Origin: Chloroflexota bacterium
Lineage (GTDB): Bacteria; Chloroflexota; Limnocylindria; Limnocylindrales; CSP1-4
Assembly: GCA_027346765.1 (NCBI GenBank)
Contig: DAIERN010000091.1
Coordinates: 1-6,100 of the forward strand
DNA length: 6,100 nucleotides
Direction: 5' to 3'
Positions 5,412 through 6,100 of this stretch are shown here, in pieces. The notes beneath the pieces are model-generated. The model saw only the letters and a list, made by a program, of their open reading frames with translations, had not been told where the DNA came from and ran no database searches. The position numbers and the translations under genes are program-made. Numbering within the stretch: the stretch's first letter is position 1; each line of letters begins with the position of its first letter.

Positions 5412-6100
5412 TCGACGTCATCGTGATCGGCGCCGGGGTGCACGGCGCGAGCACGGCGTTTCATCTCGCCGAACGCGGCGCCAAGGTGTTGGTGCTGGAG
5501 CGGGCCGCGGCCGCGTCCGGGGCGACGGGGCGGTCGAGCGGCCTGGTCCGGATGCACTACGACCTCAAAGCGGAGAGCGCGCTGGCCTGGCGTTCCTACG
5601 ACTACTTCATCAACTGGGAGTCGCGCGTCGGTGGGGAGTGCGGCTTCACCAAGACCGGCTTCGTCCGGATCGTGCCGCCAGAGCAGGAAGCGAACCTGCG
5701 CGCCAACGTGGCCGACCAGCAGGCGCTCGGCATCCCCACCTCCATCATCGCCGCGGACGACGTCAGGCGGCTCGCCCCCATGTTGACCACCGACGACTTC
5801 AACATCGCCGCTTACGAGCCCGACTCTGGCTACGCCGATCCCACGTCTGTGTGCCACACACTGCTCGCCGCCGCGCGCCGGCTGGGCGCGACATATCGCC
5901 CATCAGCGCCGGTGGAGGCGATCGAGGTCAGCGGCGGCCGGGTAGTCGGTGTCAGGACCGCCAGCGGCAGCATCGGCGTGCCCATCGTCGTGCTTGCTGC
6001 GGGCGCGTGGTCGGGCGCTCTGGCCCGCACTGCCGGGGTCGAGATGGACATCAAGGCGTGGCACCACGACACGGGGTTCATCAGACAACCGACCACGAAC
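5399..6100 (+). CDS. FAD-dependent oxidoreductase of the DAO / sarcosine-oxidase type, N-terminal part
   Basis: Frame open from GTG 5399 to the window end, giving 234 residues of a protein that is normally about 370-400 or longer. The N-terminus is a Rossmann FAD-binding fold: VIVIGAGVHGASTAFHLAERG (glycines 11, 13 and 16) ending in VLVLER, with Glu34 expected to bind the AMP ribose. GATGRSSGLVRMHY (41-54) is the flavin-contact segment typical of sarcosine oxidase beta-like, glycine oxidase and dimethylglycine dehydrogenase relatives. GYADPTSVCHTLLAAARRLGA (144-164) and VVLAAGAWSGAL (197-208) are the conserved middle blocks; the latter is the second FAD-binding strand. The substrate pocket and any C-terminal extra domain lie outside the window, so substrate and electron acceptor cannot be named. 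Likely reaction: FAD-linked oxidation of a secondary or N-methyl amine or amino acid in the cytosol. It starts 122 bp after the HTH relic, reading away from it, without a ribosome site and with palindromes over its start. Confidence 0.9.
   Translation, partial: MSDTFDVIVIGAGVHGASTAFHLAERGAKVLVLERAAAASGATGRSSGLVRMHYDLKAESALAWRSYDYFINWESRVGGECGFTKTGFVRIVPPEQEANLRANVADQQALGIPTSIIAADDVRRLAPMLTTDDFNIAAYEPDSGYADPTSVCHTLLAAARRLGATYRPSAPVEAIEVSGGRVVGVRTASGSIGVPIVVLAAGAWSGALARTAGVEMDIKAWHHDTGFIRQPTTN

Larger units (their letters stand above)
5355..5414. repeat. 12-bp perfect inverted repeat around the oxidoreductase start
   Basis: CGAACGTGTCAG (5355-5366) and CTGACACGTTCG (5403-5414) are exact reverse complements separated by 36 bp. 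The interval contains the proposed -10 box and the GTG start codon, and the right arm is inside the first codons. Twelve exact pairs at this distance are unlikely by chance. The arms could be paired protein-binding half-sites (DNA looping). A transcript from upstream could also fold them into a stem that hides the start codon in its loop. Confidence 0.7.

Noticed and set aside
5363..5857. Minus-strand frame opposite the FAD oxidoreductase
   Set aside because: The + strand has an uninterrupted Rossmann fold and conserved DAO blocks through this region, so the antisense frame is a shadow.

Overview
The window is GC-rich (roughly two thirds G+C) and reads like a chromosomal stretch from a high-GC soil or sediment bacterium. 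The protein types suggest a Chloroflexota- or Actinobacteria-like host: a zinc-ribbon/cyclase/AAA/TPR signalling giant, a cupredoxin lipoprotein paired with a small four-helix membrane protein, and a short HTH protein ending in a CPHEHDC-type motif. This placement is an inference from recognised families, not a phylogenetic result.

Layout, left to right, with all intact genes on the + strand. (1) Positions 1-342 hold the C-terminal end of an integral membrane protein cut by the window edge. (2) Positions 394-3951 hold a 1185-residue class III nucleotide cyclase, preceded by two zinc ribbons and followed by a STAND/AAA-type ATPase module and a long TPR-like helical tail. (3) Positions 4032-4825 hold a tight two-gene unit: a four-helix membrane protein and a type-1 copper (cupredoxin) lipoprotein that share a GTGA stop/start overlap. 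(4) Positions 4826-5398 are a decayed strip. It contains the first ~36 recognisable residues of a GNAT acetyltransferase (+), and, overlapping it tail to tail, an XRE-type HTH gene (-) broken by a single-base frameshift inside the recognition region. An 11-bp perfect inverted repeat (12 of 13 when extended) brackets most of the HTH relic. (5) From 5399 to the window end runs the N-terminal 234 residues of a DAO/sarcosine-oxidase-like FAD oxidoreductase. Its start codon lies in a striking cluster of ACGTGTC/GACACGT repeats, with a TANNNT box placed as for a leaderless transcript.

How the parts work together: the cyclase stands alone and probably links ligand or protein sensing through the ATPase/TPR part to cyclic nucleotide production. 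The membrane protein and cupredoxin are probably co-translated and act together at the membrane, perhaps in electron transfer or copper handling. The oxidoreductase appears to be separately controlled through the repeat cluster at its start. I do not see CRISPR arrays, tRNA or rRNA genes, or an intact mobile element. The least ordinary parts are the start-site dyads of the oxidoreductase and the two overlapping gene relics just upstream.
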